64,000 nt of DNA from Faecalicoccus acidiformans (GCF_014202635.1 NZ_JACHHD010000012.1:1-64000); one strand, 5' to 3'; numbered from the stretch's first letter, positions 1-7,867 are shown. Numbers and translations: made by a program. Notes: generated by a model not told the origin, from the letters alone.

Positions 1-230
1 AAAAGGGGTCAATTCACAGACCCCTAAAATGGTCCCCTAGATTGACCCCTAAATAGACCCCCAAATTGAAGACCCCTAATTATTTTGGATACCCAGGTGT
101 TTTTTTTATGCGAGATATTAAAAGGGTTTTGGAAATGAGATCTCAAAACCATAGTCAGTGACAGATTTCAGCTGCTCTTAAAATATCAAGAGATGCAGCG
201 AGAAAATCTTGATATCTTCCAGGAGCTTTT
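1..230 (+). mobile_element. end of a decayed IS21-family element
   Basis: The first 90 bases hold a tightly spaced set of related blocks built on GACCCCTAA (for example near 18-27, 48-53 and 69-79) plus an inverted GGGGTCAATT copy at 5-14. IS21-family elements are known for several copies of the transposase-binding sequence near each end. The blocks are followed directly by an ORF start resembling the helix-turn-helix N-terminus of IstA. The element has no intact transposase here and continues off the left edge or is truncated. Family assignment is inference from the end structure plus the short coding remnant. Confidence 0.55.
108..212 (+). pseudogene. istA-like transposase N-terminal remnant
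   Basis: An ATG at 108 opens a frame reading MRDIKRVLEMRSQNHSQ, then a TGA at 159-161, then QISAALKISRDAARKS and a second stop at 210. Joined across the first stop it looks like the first helix-turn-helix of IS21 IstA proteins (xQRQISxxLxISRxxxRK). The TGA stands where an arginine is expected, which fits a CGA-to-TGA change. No continuation of IstA or IstB is seen downstream, so the gene is dead. Confidence 0.5.
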
Positions 231-503
231 TTATTGCATGCAATTGCCGACTCTTTTTAGTTTTTTATAGTTGCCTCTTTTTTTTTGGTTTGCGAATCTC
301 TTTATCCGGACGAGGAATCTCTCGTGTGAAAGCGTCATCTCTACGTGCTCATAGGATCCTATTTCGATTAAAGTGAAAGTTTGATATTCTATTGGATTGA
401 GCGCTATCTTATGAACGATTCTATTAAATTTTGATTGATGATTTGTCAGAACCCAGTTAACTAGACCCTTTAAACTTTGTGGATATCCAATAAGAGTCGA
501 CAT
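231..503 (-). CDS. small unrecognised ORF, possibly not a gene
   Basis: A 90-codon frame that I do not recognise. The product would be basic at its C-terminus (RIKRFANQKKRGNYKKLKR) with no clear domain, signal or membrane segment. There is no convincing ribosome binding site before the ATG at 503. It sits between the IS remnant and the toxin-antitoxin genes, so it could be a fragment of another mobile element or a chance frame. I list it because nothing else explains this stretch. Confidence 0.2.
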   Translation of the reverse strand: MSTLIGYPQSLKGLVNWVLTNHQSKFNRIVHKIALNPIEYQTFTLIEIGSYEHVEMTLSHERFLVRIKRFANQKKRGNYKKLKRVGNCMQ

Positions 504-593
504 ATGTAATCTATGTTAGCTCTTTTCTAGTCGAGGTTTTCGAGGATCTCTTTAACTTCTTTATCCTGGGTTAAATTAGAACAAATCATTAAA

Positions 594-620
594 CCATGGG
601 GCTCTCTAAGAGTCCCATGG
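594..620 (-). terminator. hairpin behind the toxin gene
   Basis: CCATGGGGCTC and GAGTCCCATGG form an 11-bp stem with one G-U pair and a 5-nt loop, placed just after the toxin stop on the minus strand. The following T-run is weak (TTTAAT), so termination is likely but not certain. Confidence 0.45.
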
Positions 621-628
621 CGGGTTTG

Positions 629-904
629 TCACTTTTTATAGACATCCCGGCGATGCCCAATTTTCACTAATAAAATGATGAGTTTTTCATCTTCAATATT
701 TGCGATAATTCGATAATCTCCTACACGATATCGCCAGAAATTAATGAGATTTCCTTTTAAAGCTTTCCCTGTAAAAAAAGGATTTTCACAATTTTCTAAA
801 TTTTTGTTAATCCAATTAACGAGCATTGTTCCGGTGTAACCGTCCATTTTTTTTAAATCTTTAAGCGCTCTTTTAGAAAATTCAACGTGATATTTTTTAT
901 CCAA
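629..904 (-). CDS. RelE/ParE-superfamily toxin
   Basis: A 91-residue basic protein with the compact RelE/ParE fold signature: an N-terminal strand and long helices (YHVEFSKRALKDLKKMD), then the core LxGxxxxFWRYRVGDYRIIANIEDEKLIILLVKIGHRRDVY. Members of this superfamily cleave mRNA on the ribosome (RelE) or poison gyrase (ParE), and the sequence alone does not decide which. The conserved RYRVGDYR and GHRRDVY blocks are closest to the RelE/YoeB side. It starts at a TTG at 904 that overlaps the antitoxin stop by 8 nt, with an AAAGGAG site inside the antitoxin gene, so translation is probably coupled. Together with its upstream partner it makes a type II toxin-antitoxin module. Confidence 0.85.
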   Translation of the reverse strand: MDKKYHVEFSKRALKDLKKMDGYTGTMLVNWINKNLENCENPFFTGKALKGNLINFWRYRVGDYRIIANIEDEKLIILLVKIGHRRDVYKK

Positions 905-1118
905 TTTTTAACATCTCCTTTACCTCATCCAAAGAATATGTTTTGGAATCTTTTGAAAATTCATCGTAAGCCAGTTCTGCTTCTGCAATATCAAATTCAT
1001 CTTCTATTTTTTCAAAAAGTGCTCTTTTAAATGCTTCTCCTACAGAAATGCCATGAATTTTAGCATAACTCTTTACTAATTCTTGTTCCCTTTCCGTCAT
1101 TCTTATAGATGTACTCAT
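897..1118 (-). CDS. RelB/DinJ-like antitoxin
   Basis: A 73-residue protein beginning MSTSIRMTEREQELVKSYA, the ribbon-helix-helix opening typical of RelB/DUF6290 antitoxins. It binds DNA as a dimer, while its acidic C-terminal half (EFDIAEAELAYDEF to VKEMLKIG) would wrap the toxin. I chose the ATG at 1118 because the ribbon-helix-helix begins there and a GGG-type site precedes it; an in-frame extension to 1193 runs through the promoter. First gene of the module, 8-nt overlap with the toxin. A palindrome over the promoter suggests autorepression. Confidence 0.85.
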   Translation of the reverse strand: MSTSIRMTEREQELVKSYAKIHGISVGEAFKRALFEKIEDEFDIAEAELAYDEFSKDSKTYSLDEVKEMLKIG

Positions 1119-1145
1119 ATGTATCGCCCTTTTTCTCCCTCTTGT

Positions 1146-1180
1146 GTAATACATTGTATCACATCGATGCAGATTATCAA
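1146..1180 (-). promoter_or_regulatory. toxin-antitoxin promoter with palindromic operator
   Basis: On the minus strand TTGATA (1180-1175), a 16-nt spacer and TACAAT (1158-1153) form a good sigma-A promoter. The -10 box lies inside GTGATACAATGTATTAC (1162-1146), whose core ATACA-A-TGTAT is a perfect palindrome. This is where an RHH antitoxin would be expected to bind and repress its own operon. Confidence 0.6.
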
Positions 1181-1301
1181 TCAAAAGTCCCAATTTTTAT
1201 AATAAATTGATTTCACTTTAAAATATATATTTTATCGATATGCTTAATGAGCTTAATGGTTGATTTTTATGAGATGGTTATCTTATTGGCATAATTTTCG
1301 A

Positions 1302-2099
1302 TTAATAATCTTCTCCTAGCTCATCCAGAGCATCATCTACACCATTTCTATAATCACTGTCTTCACTGTATAAGTCATAGTCATAATCTCCATCTTCAAT
1401 CACGGCATTATAACCGTCGTTATAAGTGCTCCAGGAAAAACCTTTGTTTGAAGAATCAGGACTGTTTTCTTGTTTTGGTTTATCTTCTTTTTGAGATGGT
1501 GTGGAGATATCACAATGGCTAGGATCTGGCGCATCAAAATATTCGTATTCGTTAGTATCTTTCCAATAAATGTAAAACGGTTCTTTATCAACGCTTAATG
1601 AACTAAAACAAGAACTATGATCATCAAATCCATAAGAGTGATCATTGCCAGAGATTGAAAAGTATCCCGTATCACTTTTAAAACTGATTTGGACAGTACT
1701 TTCATCATCTAGGCTTAATCGATTTCTATAGTCACTATACTTACTTTGATAAATGTGATCCATTTCTTTCATAGTAAAGAACAATTCTCTGGCAAGATCT
1801 TCGTTTGTTTCTATATTTTCATAGTCTTCTAAAGAGTCAGAAGAAACAATAATTGAAAAGTAATAACTTTTGTATTCTTCAAAATCAAGATTTTTTTCTA
1901 ATGAACCTAGGGATACTGTAACATCATCCATCCCGCAAGTTTTCAGATCTTGTTGGAGAGGAGAGATGAAGTCTGATTGGATTTGTTCTTTTACTTTTCC
2001 ATCAATAAGACTTTTCTGATAGTTTGGATAAACATACTGATATCCAACAAAACATAGAATAAGAATAATGATAAAAATGAGCGATTTCTTTTTTAACAT
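1302..2099 (-). CDS. membrane-anchored acidic extracellular protein
   Basis: A 265-residue protein I do not recognise. Residues 5-22 form one hydrophobic segment (SLIFIIILILCFVGYQYV) after a lysine-rich start, so it is probably an N-terminal anchor or uncleaved signal with the rest outside. The remainder is Ser/Asp-rich with many tyrosines and ends in an acidic, low-complexity tail. The start at 2099 is preferred because AAAGGA lies about 8 nt upstream; a longer frame to 2186 would overlap the previous gene. It follows the HIRAN-serpin-R2K genes on the same strand after a 73-nt gap and may be co-transcribed with them. Confidence 0.6.
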   Translation of the reverse strand: MLKKKSLIFIIILILCFVGYQYVYPNYQKSLIDGKVKEQIQSDFISPLQQDLKTCGMDDVTVSLGSLEKNLDFEEYKSYYFSIIVSSDSLEDYENIETNEDLARELFFTMKEMDHIYQSKYSDYRNRLSLDDESTVQISFKSDTGYFSISGNDHSYGFDDHSSCFSSLSVDKEPFYIYWKDTNEYEYFDAPDPSHCDISTPSQKEDKPKQENSPDSSNKGFSWSTYNDGYNAVIEDGDYDYDLYSEDSDYRNGVDDALDELGEDY

Positions 2100-2172
2100 A
2101 ATGAAGATCCTTTTTAGATAAACAATAATAATCCCGCCATATATATTATACAGTCTATTTGTTCCAATACTT

Positions 2173-3044
2173 TCACCGTAATACATCCTTTCTTTTTTGA
2201 ATGATTCGACACAATGATTTATAGAATTCTTCTAGATCTTGTTTAGGCGGAATTCCCGATACAGATCCATCTCCAGTCTCTATGATGATCCAGGAACCAT
2301 CTTTAAGCTCTGCGTAATCAATGGTGTAAAAGCGGCTGTCTAGAAATTGATATTTCTGGATCAGCTCAACAGGAGGCATAGGAGCGTTTTCTGGCTGGTC
2401 TGAGTTTTGACAAACACTGATGATGTTTTGATCAAAATAGAAGACTCGGACTTCGTTTGTATGGTTTTCATATTTTTTCAAATCCACATATTCCTTGATA
2501 CAGATGCCTCCAGTCAGAAGATTTCCCCGGTATTGATAGAACTCTTTCATATACCGATCAAATTGGTTTTGATCAAAGCTTGCGTCAAAATACTTAGGGA
2601 AACGAGAATCTTTAACAGATTTCACAAAGTCTTTGACGATAAACTTAGGAAATTTTTTGAGAACATCCTGAATATAGATTCTCTGATAAAGAGGAACTGT
2701 TAAAATGCGAGTGTATCCTCTTTGATCTTTGGATAGATATGAGGGAACAGATGAAACTCTTCATACATTTCTGGCGTTGTGATTAAGCTTATGTTTTGTT
2801 TGCGTAACTGTTGATAAAACGCAGAATAATGTTCTGGAGTCATCATCCATTCCCGATAGACCGCAGATGTTTCGTTTTCAGGAATAGAAGAAAGCTTTAG
2901 TTTTCTGTTGTTGAACCAGGCATCATAGTCAAATAAAAGAATGTCGAATTCTTTTGTTTGAAGAGCTGCATCGTATTCAGTTTTAAGGTCTTCATCGACT
3001 TGATTTCTATCGAAAAAGGATGAAGGGAATAATAGTGTTTTCAT
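2173..3044 (-). pseudogene. R2K-type ATP-grasp ligase, split by a frameshift
   Basis: Two adjacent frames on the minus strand are halves of one ATP-grasp protein of the R2K (DUF4343-like) clade. The first half (3044-2700) has the N-terminal FDYDAWFNNR and MMTPEHYSAFYQQL regions and ends DTLAF-stop. The second reads LTVPLYQRIYIQDVLKKF, then the ATP-grasp lysine strand KFIVKDF, GGICIKEY, NEVRVFYF and the C-terminal WIIIETGDGSVSG. Adding one T to the T4 run at 2702-2705 joins them without a gap (DTLAF-LTVPL). R2K enzymes are predicted amide ligases; the substrate is unknown. The ATG at 3044 overlaps the serpin stop (ATGA). It is a real pseudogene, a sequencing error or a very inefficient recoding site. 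Confidence 0.7.
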
Positions 3045-4015
3045 AGCTGGTTTAAAACTCCTACGAAGACAGGGATAAATTGTTGGGTGACAGAATCAAA
3101 ATGCATGATTGCATAAATAAAGGGTCGATTTAAAATTACACTTCTTGAATCATATTCAAAATCAATTCCGTAATCCATGGTCGCAATGGTTTTCGCGAAT
3201 GCCACGGTCTTTATTTGAGAAAATTTGATCTGAGATTCATGGAGTATTTTTTCAATTCGTAAATGCACTGAAGTCATTCCTGAAAAATCAGCTGCCTCTG
3301 TAAACAATTCATGGATACCCAGGTCTCGTAAGAAATTCGTAAGATCTGTTTCGTATTGGGATTCAAATTGGGGCATGGCAATTTCGACATCTGCCGGATA
3401 AGCAGAATTAAAAAGTTGTGTGAAATTGCACTCTTCTATACTTCTTAATAAAGAGTCATAATTCTTTTCTTTGGGCAATAAAGCCATAAACGCATCTGCT
3501 GATGTATAGCTTTTGATGAACCCTGTAAAAGATTGATTCTCGATATACATTCTTTCAATTCTGCGCATCATTTGACATCGGCTTTTGGAACCATCTTGAT
3601 TGGTAAACCAGTCTCTATCGATATCTTTGAATGGTTTTGACCAAGTACTTTCAAAAGAGATGGTGTTGATAAAATTGATGAGTCCCGTTAAATCATCTGT
3701 TTTACAGATCTTGCCCGTAAAGCGTTGAATAAAATTAGGAACCAATGTATCAAAGATATCTTTTTGTATATGGATCTCATTGGATGTGCGACAGGCCTTG
3801 CTTGTTTCGAATAGTTTTTGTATGTCTTGATTTGATAAGTTACAGTGGATGGAATTTAAGATCTCATTTTTAGTTTTACCTTGGGTTGCTTCTGCTAAAA
3901 GAAAGAGAACTGACAAGATGGACAAAGGAGAGATAAGGGGGTTTGCATCTTGTCCATAAGCAGTTCTCTTAAAACAAATGGATGTGAATCGATGGATATC
4001 TTCTAGATCCAACAT
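3041..4015 (-). CDS. bacterial serpin without signal peptide
   Basis: A 324-residue serpin-fold protein. Recognisable blocks are NPLISPLSILSVLFLLAEATQGKTKNEI (helix A/B region), FINTISFESTW (the NAIYFKGxW equivalent), MALLPKE, VEIAMPQFE, and the C-terminal NRPFIYAIMHFDS...FVGVLNQL. It is shorter than the usual 370-400 residues, mainly before the central strand. There is no signal peptide, so it should act in the cytoplasm. The reactive-loop hinge reads KTVAFAKTIAT and lacks the glycine and alanine run of inhibitory serpins, so protease inhibition is doubtful. It starts 1 nt after the HIRAN stop and overlaps the ATP-grasp start by 4 nt, which points to one coupled operon. Confidence 0.85.
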   Translation of the reverse strand: MLDLEDIHRFTSICFKRTAYGQDANPLISPLSILSVLFLLAEATQGKTKNEILNSIHCNLSNQDIQKLFETSKACRTSNEIHIQKDIFDTLVPNFIQRFTGKICKTDDLTGLINFINTISFESTWSKPFKDIDRDWFTNQDGSKSRCQMMRRIERMYIENQSFTGFIKSYTSADAFMALLPKEKNYDSLLRSIEECNFTQLFNSAYPADVEIAMPQFESQYETDLTNFLRDLGIHELFTEAADFSGMTSVHLRIEKILHESQIKFSQIKTVAFAKTIATMDYGIDFEYDSRSVILNRPFIYAIMHFDSVTQQFIPVFVGVLNQL

Positions 4016-4016
4016 C

Positions 4017-4325
4017 TTATCGTAAGCTTCTTTCGTCTAAACGGCAGACAACACCTTGCGGTAAAACATAGAGGATCGTACCCCTGGCATTCTTGTGAAT
4101 CTTATCGTAAAGACGTCCGGCACTGTAGCTTTCACCCAGAACGGTATAACGGCTGTTCGCTACATATCCCACAGTATCAAGACCATCCATCTTGACGGCT
4201 ATGGCTTCGTTGTCATAGTCGTTTTTGCGATCTTTGACCAAACGAACCGGCATACCGACCTTCATAAAATCAGATCCGTAATAGTGATTGGTACCAGCAA
4301 TCGTAAAATAGATCGGTTTTCTCAT
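4017..4325 (-). CDS. HIRAN-domain protein
   Basis: A 102-residue protein consisting of one HIRAN domain: FTIAGTNHYYG at the start, VGMPVRLVKDRKNDYDNEAIAVKM in the middle and VGYVANSRYTVL after it. In HLTF/Rad5-type proteins this domain binds DNA ends; in bacteria it occurs alone or with nucleases and may recognise damaged DNA. The ATG at 4325 has a strong AGGAGG site 7 nt upstream and a TATAAT box at 4359-4354. It is the first gene of the cassette with the serpin and the R2K ligase. Its job there is unknown. Confidence 0.85.
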   Translation of the reverse strand: MRKPIYFTIAGTNHYYGSDFMKVGMPVRLVKDRKNDYDNEAIAVKMDGLDTVGYVANSRYTVLGESYSAGRLYDKIHKNARGTILYVLPQGVVCRLDERSLR

Positions 4326-4353
4326 ACGAACAACCTCCTTTCTTTGTATCTTT

Positions 4354-4359
4354 ATTATA
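4354..4359 (-). promoter_or_regulatory. -10 box of the HIRAN-serpin cassette
   Basis: TATAAT on the minus strand 28 nt before the HIRAN start codon. Only a poor -35 match is present, but GGTCACATGTACT lies just upstream and contains the palindrome ACATGT, a possible regulator site. Confidence 0.45.
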
Positions 4360-4390
4360 GGAGGTCACATGTACTAAAAATTGGACTTAT

Positions 4391-5392
4391 CTAAATAGGA
4401 TATTGATTTTTTAACCGTTTGATCTCATTTTTCATCTGTTGGACAACCGATTCCGGGCCAGTGATCTGGATTCCTTGTCCCAAAGACATGATCCAGCCTA
4501 AGAATTGATTGCTGACGGAGACGGGGACCGTGGTCTTAAAATGATCTTCATCGATTGGGGTGATGGGGATATCTTTGCCAAAGCGATCGATCAGGATGCC
4601 GACTTTATCATTTTCGGCCTGAATGGTCACATTGGTCTCGATGCCGCTGAACATGCCGAATAGACTCTTGGTGTATCTTGGCAATTTGAATTCCTTGAAC
4701 TTGTTTTTTCCTTTTCGAGGCACCGGCGTCACTTCCACCTTCAACATCTTATCGACCCGGTAGTGTTTGATCTTATCTTCTTTTTCATCGTAGGCAACCA
4801 AGTAATAATTTTCATCGTCCCACATCAAGGCCCAGGGACTGACTTGGTAGTTCGATCCGTTTTTTCTTAGCTGCATATCTTTTTTGATATTCCACTGGAA
4901 GTATTTAAATTGGATCTGACATTCCTTTCCAATGGCTTCATGGATCTGATCGACATTGTAGTAGATGCTTTCGTTCATCGTTTTGACCCGGCCCGAGATC
5001 ACCACCTGTCTTTGAAGCTGTTTGCCCTCATACTTGCTGACAAGAGATTCGAGCTTTTTGATCAGTTCTTTGGATTTTTTATCGGTGATGAATTTGGCAG
5101 ATTGTACCGAGTCCACTAAGAGTTTTAATTCCGGAAGTTCAAATTCTCGGGAACCTAAATGATAATAATAGTGTTTTCCTTGTTTCCCGGAAAGAATATC
5201 GAAGCCAAATCTTCTTAATTCATCCAAATCTACATAGACCGTTTTCCGGTCTGCATTAACACCATAGTCTGCCAGTTTTTCTAAGATCTGAGGCATGGTC
5301 AAGCCATGCAGGTCATCGGTTTCTTCCGATAAAATCTTGACCAGATACAACATTTTTAGTTTTTGATTTTCACCTTTTCGTACATTTGCCAT
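4391..5392 (-). CDS. WYL-domain transcriptional regulator
   Basis: A 333-residue regulator. Residues 10-75 form an HTH_11-type winged helix (KMLYLVKILSEETDDLHGLTMPQI...DRKTVYVDLDELRRFGFDI). The WYL domain spans about residues 140-235, with the QIQFKYFQWN strand and SPWALMWDDENYYLVAYDEK in the place of the usual WYLxxY. A WCX dimerisation tail follows (GILIDRFGKDIPI...VSVSNQFLGWIMSLG). WYL proteins bind small ligands or nucleic acid and often control phage-defence or stress genes. It lies just upstream of the HIRAN cassette on the same strand, but a TATAAT box between them suggests separate transcripts, so it may regulate the cassette. Confidence 0.9.
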   Translation of the reverse strand: MANVRKGENQKLKMLYLVKILSEETDDLHGLTMPQILEKLADYGVNADRKTVYVDLDELRRFGFDILSGKQGKHYYYHLGSREFELPELKLLVDSVQSAKFITDKKSKELIKKLESLVSKYEGKQLQRQVVISGRVKTMNESIYYNVDQIHEAIGKECQIQFKYFQWNIKKDMQLRKNGSNYQVSPWALMWDDENYYLVAYDEKEDKIKHYRVDKMLKVEVTPVPRKGKNKFKEFKLPRYTKSLFGMFSGIETNVTIQAENDKVGILIDRFGKDIPITPIDEDHFKTTVPVSVSNQFLGWIMSLGQGIQITGPESVVQQMKNEIKRLKNQYPI

Positions 5393-5521
5393 AGTTGTTT
5401 TCTCCTATCTCGAGAATAGCACGTCTGTTCCTGCGCCACAACATTACGAGGTTCTTTTTTTGGGACAGTTGGCAAGCAAATCATTCTTCAGTAAAATAAT
5501 AAAAGAACAGGAGGTTGTGCG

Positions 5522-6244
5522 ATGAAAAAAAGCTGGGGCATCTTTTTAGTGATCTTATGTTTGATTGTATGGATTGCTTATTTGAGTTTTCCGCACGAAA
5601 AACCAAGGGGCGGGATGAGCGGCGATGTTTCTGTTCTTGCCGAAGAGATCGATCTGGATTCTTTGCCCGAGTATAGCGGGCATGCAACCATCGAGATCAA
5701 TGACAATGTTCCAGATTTTGAAGAATATGAGATCGAAGAAGCTCAGACTTCCTATGAATCATACAGTGAGTTGGATGCCTTGGGGCGGTGCGGCAAGGCC
5801 GAGGCCAGCGTCAGTCTGGATACGATGCCGACCAAAAAACGCACCAGCATCAGTTCTGTCAAACCCTCGGGCTGGGAAAACGAGAAATATGATTTCGTAT
5901 CCGGAGAATGGGTCTATAATCGCTGTCATCTGATTGGTTTTCAATTGACAGGAGAGAATGCGAATTCCCAGAATTTAATTACGGGAACACGTTACATGAA
6001 TGTGGAAGGTATGCTTCCATATGAAGACGAAGTGGCTGCCTATGTAAAATCGACTGGGCAACATGTTTTGTATGAAGTGACGCCGATCTATGAGGATTCG
6101 GATGATCTGGTCGCTTCCGGCGTTCATATGCAGGCATGTTCCGTCGAAGATGACTGCGCGTCTTTGGCATTCAATGTCTATGCTTACAATGTGCAGCCCG
6201 GCATTGAGATTGATTATCGTACGGGTGAAAATTGGGAAGAATAG
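5522..6244 (+). CDS. membrane-anchored DNA/RNA non-specific endonuclease
   Basis: A 240-residue protein with an N-terminal membrane segment (residues 5-22, WGIFLVILCLIVWIAYLS) and a NUC-type beta-beta-alpha-metal nuclease domain in the second half. The active-site block is WVYNRCHLIGFQLTGENANSQNLITGTRYMN: the His of NRCHLI replaces that of the usual DRGH motif and the Asn of SQNL is the metal ligand. This pattern matches EndA/NucA-like DNA-entry nucleases, which degrade DNA outside the cell for uptake or nutrition. An AGGAGG site precedes the ATG. ComFA/ComFC are also in the window, so a link with transformation is possible but not shown. Confidence 0.88.
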   Translation: MKKSWGIFLVILCLIVWIAYLSFPHEKPRGGMSGDVSVLAEEIDLDSLPEYSGHATIEINDNVPDFEEYEIEEAQTSYESYSELDALGRCGKAEASVSLDTMPTKKRTSISSVKPSGWENEKYDFVSGEWVYNRCHLIGFQLTGENANSQNLITGTRYMNVEGMLPYEDEVAAYVKSTGQHVLYEVTPIYEDSDDLVASGVHMQACSVEDDCASLAFNVYAYNVQPGIEIDYRTGENWEE

Positions 6245-6245
6245 C

Positions 6246-6312
6246 TTGAAATCCTGTCGTGTCCATGGTATGATGCTTGCGCACTTACTTTAAACTCAAC
6301 CGAAGTTTAAGG
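6246..6312 (+). promoter_or_regulatory. rpmE promoter and leader stem
   Basis: TTGAAA (6246-6251), a 17-nt spacer and TATGAT (6269-6274) form the promoter. The transcript would open with the inverted repeat CTTTAAACT (6288-6296) and AGTTTAAGG (6304-6312), just ahead of the AAGGAGG site. Firmicute rpmE leaders are known to fold into a short autoregulatory stem; whether this one belongs to that family is inference. Confidence 0.55.
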
Positions 6313-6328
6313 CGGAAGGAGGATACAC

Positions 6329-6547
6329 ATGAAACAGGGAATTCATCCGAATTACCATCGTGTTAAATGTATCTGTACCTCTTGCGGCGCTGAATTTGAA
6401 ACAGGAAGTACGATCAAAAAAGACGAATTGCGTGTAGATACTTGCAGTAACTGTCACCCATTCTTCACTGGTCGTCAACGTTTCGCAGCTGCTCAAGGAC
6501 GTATTGAGAAGTTTAACAAGAAATATGGTCTGAAAAACGGTCAATAG
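6329..6547 (+). CDS. rpmE: 50S ribosomal protein L31
   Basis: A 72-residue L31 starting [28 protein letters not shown], the universal opening of this large-subunit protein. It has the zinc-binding cysteines (C14, C16/C19 and the CSNCHPFF pair), so it is the zinc-containing form. The family tail [21 protein letters not shown] is complete. A strong AAGGAGG site and its own promoter precede it, and an intrinsic terminator follows, so it is a one-gene transcript. Confidence 0.98.
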   Translation: MKQGIHPNYHRVKCICTSCGAEFETGSTIKKDELRVDTCSNCHPFFTGRQRFAAAQGRIEKFNKKYGLKNGQ

Positions 6548-6559
6548 TGATACAATAAA

Positions 6560-6586
6560 AACAGCGTAGAACACGCTGTTTTTTCT
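6560..6586 (+). terminator. rpmE terminator
   Basis: AACAGCGT and ACGCTGTT form an 8-bp stem with a 5-nt loop, followed by TTTTCTTT. Confidence 0.9.
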
Positions 6587-6604
6587 TTAGATAGAGGTGA
6601 ACAT

Positions 6605-7780
6605 ATGCATATTCCGTCCAAACGCATGGAGGTTTTTGCTCCATCGATCTTTACAGAACTTAAACAGATGAAATTAGATTATTCGAAACGAACAGGGAAA
6701 GACACCATTGATTTCTCTGTTGGATCGCCCAATATTGCTCCAGAGCCATCTATTATGAAAGCTTTGCAGGATGCAGTTTGTGTCCCGGAAAACTATAAGT
6801 ATGCGATCAATGAATTGCCGGAAATGAAAAGTGCAATTCATGACTGGTATCAAAACCGCTATGGGGTCCAGCTCGAAGATGATGAGATGATTTGTCTTCA
6901 AGGGTCCCAGGAAGCTTTAAGCACTTTGTTTTTGGCTACTTGCGATGCCGGAGACATCGTTCTGGTGCCAGATCCTTACTATCCGATCTTCAATGACGGC
7001 CCTAAGATTGCCAATGCCAGCGTAGAATATATGCCGCTGTTGGAAGAAAATGATTATCTGATTGATTTTGATGCGATCGATCCTAAGATTGCCCAAAAAG
7101 CCAAAATGATGATCGTCTCTTATCCTAACAATCCGACTTGTGCGATTGCTCCGGATTCTTTTTATGAAGACCTGATCGCTTTTGCGAAAAAATACGACAT
7201 CATCGTATTGCACGACAATGCCTATAGCGAACTGGTCTTTGATGGCAAGATAGGAAAGAGCTTTTTGTCTTTTGAAGGCGCGAAAGAAATCGGGATCGAA
7301 TTGAATTCTTTTTCTAAGACCTTTGGAATGGCCGGGGCACGACTTGGGGTCTGTGTGGGAAATCGTGAAATCATCAAAGTTTATAACACTTTAAAATCCA
7401 ATATGGATTATGGAATCTTTTTGCCTGTACAATATGCCGGTATTGAAGCTTTACGCCACGGAGGAAAATCTATCCGTTCCACTTGCCAGGCCTATCAGGA
7501 CCGGCGCGATCTGATCTGTGAAGAATTTAAAAAGGTCGGATGGGAGATTCCCAAAAGTCCAGCTACGATGTTCGCATGGGCAAGGATCCCGGATCACTAT
7601 CCTGATTCTTTGGCCTTTGTCACGGATCTTTTAGAGAAGACCGGGATCGTTGTGACTCCAGGACAATCGTTTGGTAAACAAGGATCGCGATATATTCGAA
7701 TTGCCTTGGTTCAAGATGCGGATAAGATCAAGGAGGCTGCTGACCGCATTCAAAAATCTAAGATTTTTCAAACCCAGTAA
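6605..7780 (+). CDS. class I/II PLP-dependent aminotransferase, DapL/Asp-aminotransferase-like
   Basis: A 391-residue fold-type I aminotransferase. Visible landmarks are the N-terminal IDFSVGSPNIAPEPSIMKAL, GSQEALSTLFLA for phosphate binding, PYYPIF, the SYPNNPT block, LHDNAYSELVF, and the Schiff-base lysine in NSFSKTFGMAGARLG. The overall pattern (FNDGPKIANA, MPLLEENDYLIDFDAI) is near LL-diaminopimelate aminotransferases and related aspartate/alanine transaminases. Substrate cannot be told from sequence. It lies alone between two terminators with an AGAGGTG site before the ATG. Confidence 0.85.
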   Translation: MHIPSKRMEVFAPSIFTELKQMKLDYSKRTGKDTIDFSVGSPNIAPEPSIMKALQDAVCVPENYKYAINELPEMKSAIHDWYQNRYGVQLEDDEMICLQGSQEALSTLFLATCDAGDIVLVPDPYYPIFNDGPKIANASVEYMPLLEENDYLIDFDAIDPKIAQKAKMMIVSYPNNPTCAIAPDSFYEDLIAFAKKYDIIVLHDNAYSELVFDGKIGKSFLSFEGAKEIGIELNSFSKTFGMAGARLGVCVGNREIIKVYNTLKSNMDYGIFLPVQYAGIEALRHGGKSIRSTCQAYQDRRDLICEEFKKVGWEIPKSPATMFAWARIPDHYPDSLAFVTDLLEKTGIVVTPGQSFGKQGSRYIRIALVQDADKIKEAADRIQKSKIFQTQ

Positions 7781-7821
7781 CAAGAAGTGGATAATTATTG
7801 ATTCGTCAAACTGTTTGAATA

Positions 7822-7867
7822 AAAAACACAATATTTGGATAAAAATCCGCGTATTGTGTTTTTTTCT
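7822..7867 (+). terminator. terminator after the aminotransferase
   Basis: AAACACAATA and TATTGTGTTT pair across a loop of about 20 nt with a small inner stem, followed by a T-run at 7860-7866. Confidence 0.8.

Noticed and set aside
526-583. A minus-strand stretch encoding TQDKEVKEILENLD, like an antitoxin C-terminus
   Set aside because: Only about 19 codons remain and no upstream part is found, so I could not tell a remnant from chance.
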